Part shown: one piece after another, positions 46,973 through 55,695 of the stretch
Layout of the letters: each line of letters begins with the position of its first letter
Numbering within the stretch: the first letter of the stretch is position 1
NCBI RefSeq assembly: GCF_018596335.1
Contig: NZ_JAHEPS010000003.1
Coordinates: 1-64,000, forward strand
DNA from: Shewanella jiangmenensis
Lineage (GTDB): Bacteria; Pseudomonadota; Gammaproteobacteria; Enterobacterales; Shewanellaceae
DNA: 64,000 bases
Direction: 5' to 3'
Position numbers and translations under genes: made by a program
Notes under the pieces: generated by a model
The model's database searches: none
What the model saw: only the letters and a program-made list of their open reading frames with translations
Told to the model about the DNA's origin: nothing

Positions 46973-47560
46973 TTATTTTACCGGCAACAATTTTGCGGTC
47001 TTGAGTATGATGGGCGCCATTGGCACGTCCTGCCAATTGAGAGTGGCGTTGTGGCCTGTTGCCACTTCTGACATGGCCTGCACCACGTCAAGCCCCTCTA
47101 CGATATTGCCAAATACCGCATAGCCCCAGCGCCGTGGCGACGGGTCGAGCTTGGTGTTGTCGGCCACGTTAAAGTAAAACTGGCGGGTGGCTGAGTGCGG
47201 GTCGCCTTCCCGCGCCATGGCGATGGTGCCCACGGCGTTTGACAGGCCATTGCCTGACTCATTGACTATGGTCTTGCCGTCTTTTTTCATATCCATTTTG
47301 GGGCCGACACCGCCGCCCTGCACCACAAAACCGGCAATAACCCGATGGAAAATCGTGTTGTCGTATTCGCCTTTCACCACGTAGTTCAAAAAGTTATCTA
47401 CTGTGATGGGGGCGCGGGTGCGGTCGAGCTCAACCACAATGGTGCCCATGCTGGTTTGCATTTCCACCTTGGGGTAGAGATTGTCTTTCTGAATATCGGG
47501 GGCTGCGGCGCTGGCGTGGGCGCCGACAAGCAACAAGAGTGCAGAGAGTATCCGTTTCAT
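46973..47560 (-). CDS. ppiA: Periplasmic peptidyl-prolyl cis-trans isomerase (cyclophilin)
   Basis: A cyclophilin-type prolyl isomerase with a signal peptide (MKRILSALLLLVGAHASAAA), so it acts in the periplasm on folding of exported proteins. Cyclophilin motifs are TIFHRVIAGFVVQGGG, SATRQFYFNVADN and GYAVFGNIVEGLDVV. Length is 195 aa (E. coli PpiA 190). It starts just after the yajG stop on the same strand. Confidence 0.93.
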   Translation of the reverse strand: MKRILSALLLLVGAHASAAAPDIQKDNLYPKVEMQTSMGTIVVELDRTRAPITVDNFLNYVVKGEYDNTIFHRVIAGFVVQGGGVGPKMDMKKDGKTIVNESGNGLSNAVGTIAMAREGDPHSATRQFYFNVADNTKLDPSPRRWGYAVFGNIVEGLDVVQAMSEVATGHNATLNWQDVPMAPIILKTAKLLPVK

Positions 47561-47569
47561 GGCAAATCC

Positions 47570-48130
47570 TTAGCGCGACAGAAATTGATGTAATTCGCCG
47601 TCGTTGACTATGTCACCGGCGAGTTTGGTTAAAAGCTTATTCAGCTCAAGCTCCAGCGTGGCCAAATCCAGACTCATCGGGCCCTTCATGGTGCCGCGGA
47701 TGTTGTAGCGCTTGGTAAAAATCTGCTGCTGGTTGCGGGCATAGGTGCTGATAACGATTTCGTTGCTGGCTTCATAGCCGAGCATGGATTCTTTGATGTT
47801 TGACTGCAGGCGCTCGATTTTAATTTCGAGGCTGTTGCTGGCACCCGGGTCCAAATCGTAGCCGGCGCGGCTGAACGCTTTACGAAACACCTCGCCCAAC
47901 ACCTCGGCCGGTGGCTCACCCATGGTGTAGGTTTTCTTGGCATCGTCGTTGGTGGTGATAAGCACCGCAGTTTGATTGTTACGGGCATCATCGGTTCGCA
48001 GGGCCAGGCTGCCATGGGCGCTCGCCGATACTGCCGGAGTGTCTGGGCTCAGTACCAGATAATTGGAAGGACGACCGGCACAGCCGCCAAGCATCGCGAT
48101 TGCGCTCAGCATTATCAGAGTTTTTTTCAT
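47570..48130 (-). CDS. yajG: YajG-family lipoprotein
   Basis: A 186-residue lipoprotein of the YajG family. The signal sequence ends in GGC (MKKTLIMLSAIAMLGGCAG, cysteine at 17). The mature part has the family-like YNIRGTMKGPMSLDLATLE (in part) and a long helix at the C-terminus. Function is unknown; in E. coli yajG is next to ampG, as nearly here. The start at 48130 has an AGGAA ribosome site; the longer frame is rejected. Confidence 0.87.
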   Translation of the reverse strand: MKKTLIMLSAIAMLGGCAGRPSNYLVLSPDTPAVSASAHGSLALRTDDARNNQTAVLITTNDDAKKTYTMGEPPAEVLGEVFRKAFSRAGYDLDPGASNSLEIKIERLQSNIKESMLGYEASNEIVISTYARNQQQIFTKRYNIRGTMKGPMSLDLATLELELNKLLTKLAGDIVNDGELHQFLSR

Positions 48131-48376
48131 CGTTTTTCCTGCTTGGAACAAAAGTCGCATCAGAATACCAGATTTGGCCTTCATCGCCAGCCTGCGGCGG
48201 CTCGCCTGATACCGCATTTTATTCTGTTTTCATCAACATCGATGCCACGCTCCGCTGCGGCTTTGCGTAAGGCGCTGCTGTTATAAAAAGGTTGCAAGCG
48301 GCTCTTTCACCCCCGCCGATTTGACGTTAGAGTAAAAAACCAAAAGCAGGCAGCCGCAGCTGATAAAAATAACAAG

Positions 48377-49555
48377 ATGACCGATTTCAACAGACCTAAC
48401 ACTCAGTTTCCGGGCTCTCAGACTCAGAGTTCCCAACCCGAGGGCTCTCAAACTCAGGGCTCTCAAACTCAGGGCTCTCATTCTGCGGGCGCGCCACATG
48501 CCGCCGGCCAATCGGTGACGAGCCCCTATGCGGCGATGGCACTTGAAACCCTCGGCACGCCCGAATGCCTGATGATTGGCGGCAAGCCCTTGTTTGGCCA
48601 ATTTGATGGCCCGGTTGCATCGCTTGGGCTTGATAGCTTCAGCGCCACCACCGACATGGATAAGCCCGCTTCCTGGCCTCACCGCTACTTTGGCTACAAA
48701 CAGTTTGAGTTTATTGCCATCCACACTCCCGCTTATCTGATAGGCATAGCGCTTGCCGACATCCGCTACCTTGGCAGCGGCTTTTGTTATGTCTTCGACA
48801 AGGGCCGCAACCGGCTCCATGAAACGCATTGGTTAAGACCGCCCGGCAGCTATGCCCTTGGGCCGTCGCCCGTTTCTGCGACCAGCGAGATGGCTGGCGT
48901 TCGTATTCATCGCCATGATGGTGGCTGGGCTGTGGCGCTTAATCTGCTGCTCGATGGCCTGCCGCTGGTGGCCGATATCACGCTCGAAGCCTTGCCGCTG
49001 TCGCTGCCGATGGCCATGTGCTCGCCGACGGGTTACAGCGGCTGGACCTACACCCAAAAGCACAACGCCCTCAGTGTAAAAGGGACGCTTTGCGTCAATC
49101 ACGAGCCGCAGCCGCTTTCAAGGGCGCTGGCCGGATACGATTTTTCGGCAGGATTTATGCGCCGGGAAACCAGCTGGCGCTGGGCATCGATAAACGCCAT
49201 GGTGGATGGGCGGCGGCTTGGGATGAATCTTGCGGCCGGCGTCAATGAGACCGGCAGCAGCGAAAACGTGCTCTGGCTTGATGGCGTGCGCCGACATTTG
49301 GGGCCGGTGCACTTTGACTTTAACCGCAGCGCTGCCAATGGCGGCAGCTGGCGGATTTGGTCAGAGCGCGGTGAACTGGATTTAACCTTTACGCCACGGG
49401 GCTGTCGCAGCGAAAAACTTAACCTTTGGTTGCTGAAGAGTAATTTTCGCCAGTATCTTGGCCATTTCAGTGGCTGGGTGCGCGAGCTTGACGGCAGCCA
49501 ATTGCGCCTTGAGGCGGTGTGGGGGCTGACTGAGGATCACTTTGCCAAGTGGTAG
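48377..49555 (+). CDS. DUF2804 domain protein with repeat-coded N-terminus
   Basis: A 392-residue protein whose body (about 50-392) matches the DUF2804 family, of unknown function; it is rich in Trp, Tyr and beta-strand-like stretches, with no signal peptide. The first 40 residues are low-complexity (SQTQ-type pentads such as GSQTQ) and come from a 15-bp tandem array, so they are probably a recent addition or a mis-chosen start: the family core seems to start near SPYAAMALETL. A start further in cannot be excluded; no strong internal ribosome site was seen. Confidence 0.78.
   Translation: MTDFNRPNTQFPGSQTQSSQPEGSQTQGSQTQGSHSAGAPHAAGQSVTSPYAAMALETLGTPECLMIGGKPLFGQFDGPVASLGLDSFSATTDMDKPASWPHRYFGYKQFEFIAIHTPAYLIGIALADIRYLGSGFCYVFDKGRNRLHETHWLRPPGSYALGPSPVSATSEMAGVRIHRHDGGWAVALNLLLDGLPLVADITLEALPLSLPMAMCSPTGYSGWTYTQKHNALSVKGTLCVNHEPQPLSRALAGYDFSAGFMRRETSWRWASINAMVDGRRLGMNLAAGVNETGSSENVLWLDGVRRHLGPVHFDFNRSAANGGSWRIWSERGELDLTFTPRGCRSEKLNLWLLKSNFRQYLGHFSGWVRELDGSQLRLEAVWGLTEDHFAKW
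48413..48487 (+). repeat. 15-bp x 5 tandem array at the 5' end of the DUF2804 gene
   Basis: Units at 48413, 48428, 48443, 48458 and 48473; copies 3 and 4 are identical (GGCTCTCAAACTCAG) and the others diverged. They code GSQTQ pentads in frame. Confidence 0.88.
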
Positions 49556-49694
49556 TTTGCAACGTGGCAAATTTAACGCGGCTGACTCAGTTCATGCCTG
49601 CAAGCCAGCCCATGCAAGCAAGCCCTAGCGATTCCACGCTGCGCTGCGGAGCAGGGCAAAATATCCGACAAAACAACAATAACAGGGACAGTAA

Positions 49695-50558
49695 ATGAGT
49701 ATTGACCAACTAAGCCAACATCCGGAGCTTCTGCTGATTGCGCTGGCGCCGGTGTTTTTTATCTGCATGCTGCTGGAGTGGCGGGTGGCAAACCGGCGCG
49801 GCGCATTGCCGGACACTGCGCGCTACCGGCTGCCAGAGCTTGTGTGTAACCTAAGCCTGGCGGGTATGCATCAACTGGCTGATTTAATGACAGGTTTTTT
49901 GGTCGCCAAGCTTTATCTGTGGCTCTTTGGCTGGCGCTTGTTTGATATCGAGATGAATGCGCTTAATTTTGTGCTGCTGCTTTTGGCGCAGGATTTTTGC
50001 TACTACTGGTTTCACCGCGCTAGCCATCGCTGCCGCTGGATGTGGGCAGCACACGTGGCGCATCACAGCTCTGAAAACATGAATTTTTCTACCGCGTTTC
50101 GCCAAAGCATGATGTACCCGCTTGCCGGGATGTGGCTATTCTGGATCCCGCTGGTAATCCTGGGATTTGAGCCATCCTGGGTCGTGTTTTCGGTGCTGGC
50201 AAGCCTTGGATTTCAGTTTTTTGTCCACACCCAGCTGGTGGGTAAGCTTGGCTGGCTTGAGTGGATTTTCAATACTCCCAGCCACCACAGGGTGCACCAT
50301 GGCTCCAACCCCCAGTACATAGATAAAAATTACGCCGGCGTGCTCATCATCTGGGACAGGCTGTTTGGCACCTATGTTGAAGAGCAGGAAACAGTACGCT
50401 ACGGCATTACCAAGCCGGTCAACAGCATGAATCCGTTTGTTGTCACCTTTAGCGAGTGGCGCGACATGTTTGCCGATGCACTTGCGCCGGGGCTGACATT
50501 TTCCGAGCGCTTCAGGCAGCTGTTTGCGCCGCCCGGCAATACAAAATCTGCCGAATGA
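49695..50558 (+). CDS. Sterol desaturase/fatty-acid hydroxylase superfamily membrane enzyme
   Basis: A 287-residue integral membrane protein with a diiron-type histidine set: HRASHR, HVAHHSSE and TPSHHRVHHG, matching the H-x3-H / H-x2-HH / H-x2-HH pattern of the fatty acid hydroxylase superfamily. About four to five membrane segments surround them. Members hydroxylate or desaturate lipids; the substrate here is unknown, and sterols are unlikely in such a bacterium. A roughly 140-bp gap separates it from the preceding gene. Confidence 0.86.
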   Translation: MSIDQLSQHPELLLIALAPVFFICMLLEWRVANRRGALPDTARYRLPELVCNLSLAGMHQLADLMTGFLVAKLYLWLFGWRLFDIEMNALNFVLLLLAQDFCYYWFHRASHRCRWMWAAHVAHHSSENMNFSTAFRQSMMYPLAGMWLFWIPLVILGFEPSWVVFSVLASLGFQFFVHTQLVGKLGWLEWIFNTPSHHRVHHGSNPQYIDKNYAGVLIIWDRLFGTYVEEQETVRYGITKPVNSMNPFVVTFSEWRDMFADALAPGLTFSERFRQLFAPPGNTKSAE

Positions 50559-50619
50559 TATTTCGTTTACGGGGCGCCTGAGGGTATGCTTGGGCGTCTC
50601 CCGTCGTCAGGAATTCTTT

Positions 50620-51270
50620 ATGAAACTCTTTGTTTTTGAACATTGTCCTTACTGCGTTCGCGCCATGATGATAGTGGGCTATAAAAAGCTGGATGTGCCC
50701 TTTGAGGTGTTGCAAAACCACGATGTGGACAGCCGCATTCGCATGGTGGGTGCCAACATGGTGCCCATTTTGCAAAAGCCGGATGGCAGCTTTATGGGCG
50801 AGAGTCTTGATATCGTGGCGTATCTTGATGGGCTCGACGGCAACCCTTTGCTCGAACCCCCTCGCCATGAAAGCGCTATTAAGGCCTGGCTTGACGAGGC
50901 CGGGTATTTTTCAGCGCGGCTGCTGCATCCTCGCAACGTGAAACTGGGCCTCAAAGAATACGGCTCAGCCGAGGCGATTGCCTGGTACACAGACAAAAAA
51001 AGCGCGGCCATCGGGATGAGCTTTGATGAGGCGATGGCGGCCACTCCAACCTGGCTTGCAGGCCTTAACGCCACCTTCGCGGCGCTGGAATTTGTGCCGC
51101 TGCCGTCGGAGCGGGGCAATCGACTTTCGCTGGATGACATTCTCCTCTACCCGCCGCTTCGAAATCTCACTGCCGTCAAAGGGGTGCAGTTTGGCGCCAG
51201 GCTTGAGCGCTACATTGCCGAGGTGACTGCGCTGACCGGTATAAGACTTTTCGGTGATCTTGCCATTTAA
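50620..51270 (+). CDS. grxB: Glutaredoxin 2
   Basis: A 216-residue GST-like glutaredoxin with an N-terminal thioredoxin fold carrying C9-P-Y-C12 and a C-terminal all-helical GST domain. It reduces protein disulfides or mixed disulfides with glutathione. The start MKLFVFEHCPYCVRAMMIVG (20 residues) matches E. coli GrxB closely, as does the length. The start at 50620 is chosen; the longer open frame is rejected. Confidence 0.95.
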   Translation: MKLFVFEHCPYCVRAMMIVGYKKLDVPFEVLQNHDVDSRIRMVGANMVPILQKPDGSFMGESLDIVAYLDGLDGNPLLEPPRHESAIKAWLDEAGYFSARLLHPRNVKLGLKEYGSAEAIAWYTDKKSAAIGMSFDEAMAATPTWLAGLNATFAALEFVPLPSERGNRLSLDDILLYPPLRNLTAVKGVQFGARLERYIAEVTALTGIRLFGDLAI

Positions 51271-51440
51271 ATAGCCAGAATTAGAGCTAAAATTAGCTCA
51301 AGGGTTCAACTTCCGCCCGATAGTGTGGCTCGGCGCCTTGCATTATGCTGTGTACTGTCGGACCCTTGGCACCTAATTCAGGTGCCTGATTCCGCGCCAT
51401 TACGGAAGGTGGGGCGGGGGAGCCTCGCAGGAGAGCTAAC

Positions 51441-51758
51441 ATGGCAATTGTCAGTGCAAAAGAGTTTGCGGATTGGTTGTATCGGCATTTCGAGTCGGTC
51501 GGTCCCGGTGTCAGCCTAACCCGTGAAGATATCAACAACCTTACCGGACGGCAGCAGTTTTCGCTGGGCTTTGTCCACGATATTCATTACGAGTTGATGC
51601 GGCATGGCATTGCGTTTGTAACAGACACGTCCCGTGAACATTTTTATATGGTGAAGGTGCACGATCGCTCCTGGCGCGAGCTTATCCGCCAGGACTACGA
51701 AAAGGAAATCTTCGACAATGTGGTGTCACTTAATCTGTCGTTTCAAAAAAGCAGCTGA
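51441..51758 (+). CDS. Small protein of unknown function
   Basis: I do not recognise the family. 105 residues, no signal peptide, no membrane segment, no cysteine. The region LTREDINNLTGRQQFSLGFVHDIHYELMRHG (in parts LTREDINNLTGRQQF) is helical and could be a winged-helix-like fold, with FVTDTSREHFYMVKV as possible wing strands, but that is a guess. A clear GGAGAG ribosome site precedes the ATG, and a terminator follows, so it is a free-standing transcript. Confidence 0.78.
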   Translation: MAIVSAKEFADWLYRHFESVGPGVSLTREDINNLTGRQQFSLGFVHDIHYELMRHGIAFVTDTSREHFYMVKVHDRSWRELIRQDYEKEIFDNVVSLNLSFQKSS

Positions 51759-51800
51759 GCTGAACTGTCGCAAACAGAATCGCAAACAAAACCGCAAAAC

Positions 51801-51828
51801 AAAAACGGGCGCAGAGCGCCCTTTTTTA
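51801..51828 (+). terminator. Rho-independent terminator between the small gene and rlmG
   Basis: GGGCGC and GCGCCC pair around AGA, followed by six T; an A run upstream makes it usable for the convergent rlmG too. Confidence 0.8.
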
Positions 51829-51850
51829 TTGCCATATTCCTAAGGAAAGC

Positions 51851-52999
51851 CTATTGCTTTTTCGCCTGCAGGATCACAAATTTGCCATTGCTGGAAATGG
51901 TTTGGCAGTTGCCGAACAGGCGCTTGAGTTTAACATGATAGCCAAGGTGGCGATTGCCAACCACGTGCAGCAGCCCGCCGTATTGCAGGCGTCGTTTGGC
52001 GTCGTTGAACATTTGCCAGGCAATATGGTCGGTAATGGCTTCGCCCTGATGAAACGGCGGGTTACACAAAATCAGATCGGCGCTGATGTCTGCGCTCAGG
52101 TGGCTTAGGCAATCATCCCAGTGAAAGTCAGCGCGGGTGGCATCAAAGCCATTTTGCTGCCAGTTTTGCGCGGCGCTTGCTACTGCCATTGCCGATTCAT
52201 CGACAAAATGCACCCGAGCTGTGGGATACATCTGGGCTGCTCGCAGGCCAAGCACGCCGTTACCGCAGCCAAGATCAATCACTTCACTGAAGCTGCCCTC
52301 TGGCAGGTGCGAGAGCATGAGTCGCGCGCCAATGTCCAGCTTGGCGGCGCCAAACACATTGCTTAAGTTGCTGATGCTGAGCTGAAACTCCGGTACTTGC
52401 CACTGGATTGGCTTGATGGCGCTGCGCGCTTTGCCATCGCTGATGGCGCTGATCACCCGGGTCTTTTTCCAGGCAAGGCTGGCACTGGCATTGCCGAAAT
52501 GTTTGCCAATCAGGCTCAGCAGCGACTGGTTGATGTTTTTGGCTTTGGCGCCAATCAGCAGGGTTTCGCCTTCTGCCTGGCTTAACTGGCATAAGGTGTC
52601 GGCGAAGAAGGTCAGGCTCTTTGGCAGCTTCATCAGCACCAGCGCGCCGGTGGCCACTGAGGCGAGGTTGCTGCAGTCTTTAAATTCAATGTTATCGGCA
52701 TTCAGCGCGTTGGCGTCGAGATTGGCCTTGCAGCCAAGGTGCGATGTGCGGCTGTCGGCGGCAAAGGTGAGCTTAAGCGCTGGATAAAGCGCACGCAGCG
52801 CGCAGGTGAGGGCGCCAAAGCTGTCGTTCACCAGCACTATATGGCTGTGGTTACCAAGGCCTTGTTCCATAAGATGTTTAAGCAGATGCTCGTCGGCTGC
52901 ATCCCAGGCCTGCAAGTTGGCATCGCTGGTATCGGGATAACGATGAAGGCTTAGCTCAATGCGGTTATCATCCGCACCGGCTGAAAATCGGCTTGTCAT
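51851..52999 (-). CDS. rlmG: 23S rRNA (guanine1835-N2)-methyltransferase RlmG
   Basis: A two-domain N2-guanine methyltransferase. The N-terminal domain is a degenerate copy and the C-terminal domain has the SAM motif [13 protein letters not shown] and the catalytic CNPPFHQG. Shared with E. coli YgjO are the early [23 protein letters not shown]-like AKNINQS and ending KFVILQAKK. Related RsmC proteins look similar, but the N-terminal start and NDSFGAL region favour RlmG. Length is 382 aa. Confidence 0.9.
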   Translation of the reverse strand: MTSRFSAGADDNRIELSLHRYPDTSDANLQAWDAADEHLLKHLMEQGLGNHSHIVLVNDSFGALTCALRALYPALKLTFAADSRTSHLGCKANLDANALNADNIEFKDCSNLASVATGALVLMKLPKSLTFFADTLCQLSQAEGETLLIGAKAKNINQSLLSLIGKHFGNASASLAWKKTRVISAISDGKARSAIKPIQWQVPEFQLSISNLSNVFGAAKLDIGARLMLSHLPEGSFSEVIDLGCGNGVLGLRAAQMYPTARVHFVDESAMAVASAAQNWQQNGFDATRADFHWDDCLSHLSADISADLILCNPPFHQGEAITDHIAWQMFNDAKRRLQYGGLLHVVGNRHLGYHVKLKRLFGNCQTISSNGKFVILQAKKQ

Positions 53000-53135
53000 A
53001 TGGCACAGTAATCTCTGACGTTGGGGGCGGGATTATCGCAAAATCCGGCGTCGCGTGCGACGTTTTGGCAAAACTTCTCTGTAATTGCCCCTTAGCCTTG
53101 GCGCCTTGTGGCAATCTTTTGGTGGCGGGATATTG

Positions 53136-53825
53136 ATGAAAACCGAGTGCCAGTTCGGCTTGTTTGATGATGTTTCAGCGTCTTTGCCAAGGTCTGAGCG
53201 CTTGGTTTTCACACCGCAAAGTGACGATCCCGACCGGCCGCCAATCAGCCATATTCGGCATTATCTGACTTCGCGCCAGCAGCAATTGCTGCTTGGTGAG
53301 TGCGCATCTTACCCGTTCAGCTCTCCTGCCGTGACCGTGTTTGGCAAAAGTCACCCCATTCCGCGCCAGCAGGTGTGGTTTGCCGATGCGGGCTGCGAGT
53401 ACCGCTACTCGGGGCTGTTGATGGCACCGATGCCCTGGCCGCACTACGCAGGAAGGCTGCTTAATCAGCTCAATCGGGAACTTGGCCCTGCGCCCGGGCG
53501 GGAGTTCAACGGCTGTCTTGTTAATCGATACCGCCATGGCAGCGATGCCATGGGGTTTCATGCAGATGACGAGCCTGAGCTTGTCAGTGATGCCATGGTG
53601 GCTATCGTTAGCCTTGGCCAGAGCCGGCCTATGCTGTTTCGCCGAAACCGTGATGGGCTTAAATACCGATTGCTGCTGCAAGCGGGGGATTTATTGCTGA
53701 TGCACCCGCCGATGCAATCCTTATGGCAACACGCCATTCCCAAATCACGCCGCGCACTTGATGAGCGGGTCAGCTTTACTTTTCGCGCCATCTTGCCTTT
53801 TTATCACAGGCCTGCGGATGACTGA
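53136..53825 (+). CDS. AlkB-like 2-oxoglutarate/Fe(II) dioxygenase
   Basis: A 229-residue DNA/RNA repair-type dioxygenase. The iron site is H and D in GFHADDEPEL with the second H in WQHAIPKS, and the 2-oxoglutarate-binding arginines are in ERVSFTFR. LNRYRHGSDAM-like NRYRHGSDAMGFHADDE is characteristic of AlkB homologues of the ALKBH2/3 type, which oxidatively demethylate 1-methyladenine and 3-methylcytosine. The ATG at 53136 follows GGCGGGA; the longer frame is rejected. Confidence 0.9.
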   Translation: MKTECQFGLFDDVSASLPRSERLVFTPQSDDPDRPPISHIRHYLTSRQQQLLLGECASYPFSSPAVTVFGKSHPIPRQQVWFADAGCEYRYSGLLMAPMPWPHYAGRLLNQLNRELGPAPGREFNGCLVNRYRHGSDAMGFHADDEPELVSDAMVAIVSLGQSRPMLFRRNRDGLKYRLLLQAGDLLLMHPPMQSLWQHAIPKSRRALDERVSFTFRAILPFYHRPADD

Positions 53826-53941
53826 GATTGGCGTTTATGTGCTTTGTGCCACAGACCCAGAGGCGCTGCAGCGATACAGTCAGTTAAGTCGGTAAGTGAC
53901 TTTATAAGTGACTTGATGGGCTTGATTGAGCGGAGATGCGT

Positions 53942-54475
53942 ATGAAAATTCAGTTTATTTCCACCGTAGTGGGGCCGCTTGGACCGGATGTGCTCGGCAG
54001 ACTGGCAAGCCTTAGCCGTGAGTGCGGCGCCGAGTGGTTATCAAGCAAACTTATCCGCCTTGATGGCCAGTTTGCCGCCATCTTTAAAGTCAGCATTGAG
54101 GATTCGGCCGAGGCGATGCTGCGCGAGCGACTGGCACAGGCGTTTCCAGAGCTTGGGTTTGTGTATGCGCCGGTGCAGCAGGCTGTGCAAGAGAGACACG
54201 ATTCCGTGGCAGGTGCAGCCCCAGATGTAGTTACTGTGCAGCTGGCGCTCGATTGCAACGACAGACCCGGGCTTACCCGTGATATTAACGAAACCCTGGC
54301 AAACCTTGGGGTGTCGGTCACTCAGCTTGAAAGTCACCGGATGCAGGTGGCAAGTCTTGGCCGCACCGTATTTAACGCCAACCTGACGCTGGTGTTGCCG
54401 CCGCAGCTGGATGTGGCAAGCCTGAGCGCGGCGCTCGAGGCGGTGGAACCCAATGCCCGGGTACACCCCCAGTAG
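53942..54475 (+). CDS. ACT-domain protein, GcvR-like
   Basis: A 177-residue protein with two ACT domains (about 5-80 and 95-170), the arrangement of the glycine cleavage repressor-accessory protein GcvR. The N-terminal FISTVVGPLGPDVLGRLA and the second-domain LDCNDRPGLTRDINETLA are typical. It would bind a small ligand, possibly glycine, and act on a partner regulator; GcvA is not in view. I choose the ATG at 53942 because an ATG at 53936 would overlap its own GGAG ribosome site. Confidence 0.8.
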   Translation: MKIQFISTVVGPLGPDVLGRLASLSRECGAEWLSSKLIRLDGQFAAIFKVSIEDSAEAMLRERLAQAFPELGFVYAPVQQAVQERHDSVAGAAPDVVTVQLALDCNDRPGLTRDINETLANLGVSVTQLESHRMQVASLGRTVFNANLTLVLPPQLDVASLSAALEAVEPNARVHPQ

Positions 54476-54622
54476 CCTGCGGGTTTGATCTTTGTTGTGC
54501 CCGGCGGTACTCTTCGCCCTTATTACGGCTTGCAGCCGCTGCAAGCCGCCACTGCCAGCAGCCTGTGTTGATGGCCAGTGTGTCTTTCAAACCTTTTCAA
54601 TCGTTTTTTGCCGGGAATCATA

Positions 54623-54934
54623 ATGACTGTCGCCGATATTATTCATGCCAAACTTACTGAAGCCCTGGCACCGTTGCACCTAGAGGTGATAAACGAAAGC
54701 CACATGCACAATGTGCCCAAAGGCTCCGAGAGTCATTTCAAGTTGGTGCTGGTAAGCCGCGCCTTTGAAGGTCAGCGCCTGATAGGTCGTCACCGCGCGG
54801 TAAATCAGCTGCTGGCCGATGAACTTGCCGGTAGCGTGCATGCGCTGTCTATGCATACCTACACCCCTGAGGAATGGAGTGCGCTTGGCGCCGTGCCTGA
54901 CTCGCCTAACTGCATGGGCGGCTCCAAGCACTGA
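54623..54934 (+). CDS. bolA: BolA-family protein
   Basis: A 103-residue BolA-like protein. The core [20 protein letters not shown] (in parts) and [14 protein letters not shown] match E. coli BolA over most of its length. BolA proteins bind monothiol glutaredoxins with an iron-sulfur cluster and, in E. coli, influence morphology and expression of dacA, which is also in this window. The ATG at 54623 follows a GGAA ribosome site. The gene is alone. Confidence 0.93.
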   Translation: MTVADIIHAKLTEALAPLHLEVINESHMHNVPKGSESHFKLVLVSRAFEGQRLIGRHRAVNQLLADELAGSVHALSMHTYTPEEWSALGAVPDSPNCMGGSKH

Positions 54935-55061
54935 AACCGCTTATTAATGCTAAATGCACAGCAGCCGCGTTTAAGGGCACTGAAGGAGCCGCAGCCTGAG
55001 TCTTCATCCCCGACGGCTCAGGGCGCTGATGATTAATCCTTCCCGATAAAAGATCCAATTC

Positions 55062-55090
55062 AACACCCGCACTGGCTGCGGGTGTTTTTT
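55062..55090 (+). terminator. Rho-independent terminator downstream of bolA
   Basis: AACACCCGCA and TGCGGGTGTT pair around CTGGC, followed by six T. It is about 130 bp after the bolA stop. The rest of the 54935-55188 gap shows no gene. Confidence 0.8.
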
Positions 55091-55188
55091 CATAGGTCAG
55101 CAAACCAATTGCCGGTTTTCAGTTTGTGTTTTTTCTGTTATCAATAGGTTGCGCTAGCAACTTTAAAACCCTTAACAAAAACAGCACT

Positions 55189-55695
55189 ATGGCAAAAATA
55201 ATTCAAATTCTCGAAGGAGCCGGGGAGTTTCTTGGCCGGCTGGTGGGCTGGTTTACCCTGGCAATGGTGCTCTTGACCCTGGCGGTGGTGGTGCTGAGAT
55301 ATGCTTTTGGCATAGGCGCCACTGCGCTGCAGGAAACCGCACTCTACCTGCACGGCGCCGTGTTTACCCTGGCGGCAGGTTATACCCTTAAGCGCGACGC
55401 TCACGTTCGGGTCGATGTGTTCTACCGGCAATTTTCTGAGCGCAGCCGCCACTGGGTGGATTTTATCGGTACCCTGATTTTTTTGTTCCCGCTGTCAATC
55501 GCCCTCTTTATTTACTGCCTCAATTACGTGCTGCTGTCGTGGCGCATCGTTGAACGCTCGGCTGAAGCGGGTGGACTTGCGCTGGTGTACCTTCAAAAAT
55601 CCTTGCTGCTTGCGCTTTGCATCACCTTGATGATGCAGGGAATAGCCGAACTCTACCGCCACGGCAAAGCGCTGTGGGGCAGGGAGGCCCGCTGA
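55189..55695 (+). CDS. TRAP transporter small membrane subunit (DctQ-type)
   Basis: A 168-residue protein with four membrane helices, of the DctQ/small-permease family that stabilises the large subunit of TRAP transporters. Typical features are LVGWFTLAMVLLTLAVVVLRYAFGIG in part and ETALYLHGAVFTLAAGYTLKRDAHVRVDVFY in part. The ATG at 55189 follows a weak ribosome site. The stop overlaps the large-subunit start (TGATG), so the three genes form one operon. Confidence 0.92.
   Translation: MAKIIQILEGAGEFLGRLVGWFTLAMVLLTLAVVVLRYAFGIGATALQETALYLHGAVFTLAAGYTLKRDAHVRVDVFYRQFSERSRHWVDFIGTLIFLFPLSIALFIYCLNYVLLSWRIVERSAEAGGLALVYLQKSLLLALCITLMMQGIAELYRHGKALWGREAR

Noticed and set aside
48281..48829. Minus-strand frame with ALSLRAL repeats
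   Set aside because: It is the antisense reading of the GSQTQ array in the DUF2804 gene.
53888..53917. Two near copies of TAAGTGACTTTA before the ACT-domain gene
   Set aside because: Only two 12-bp units; too short to separate from chance.
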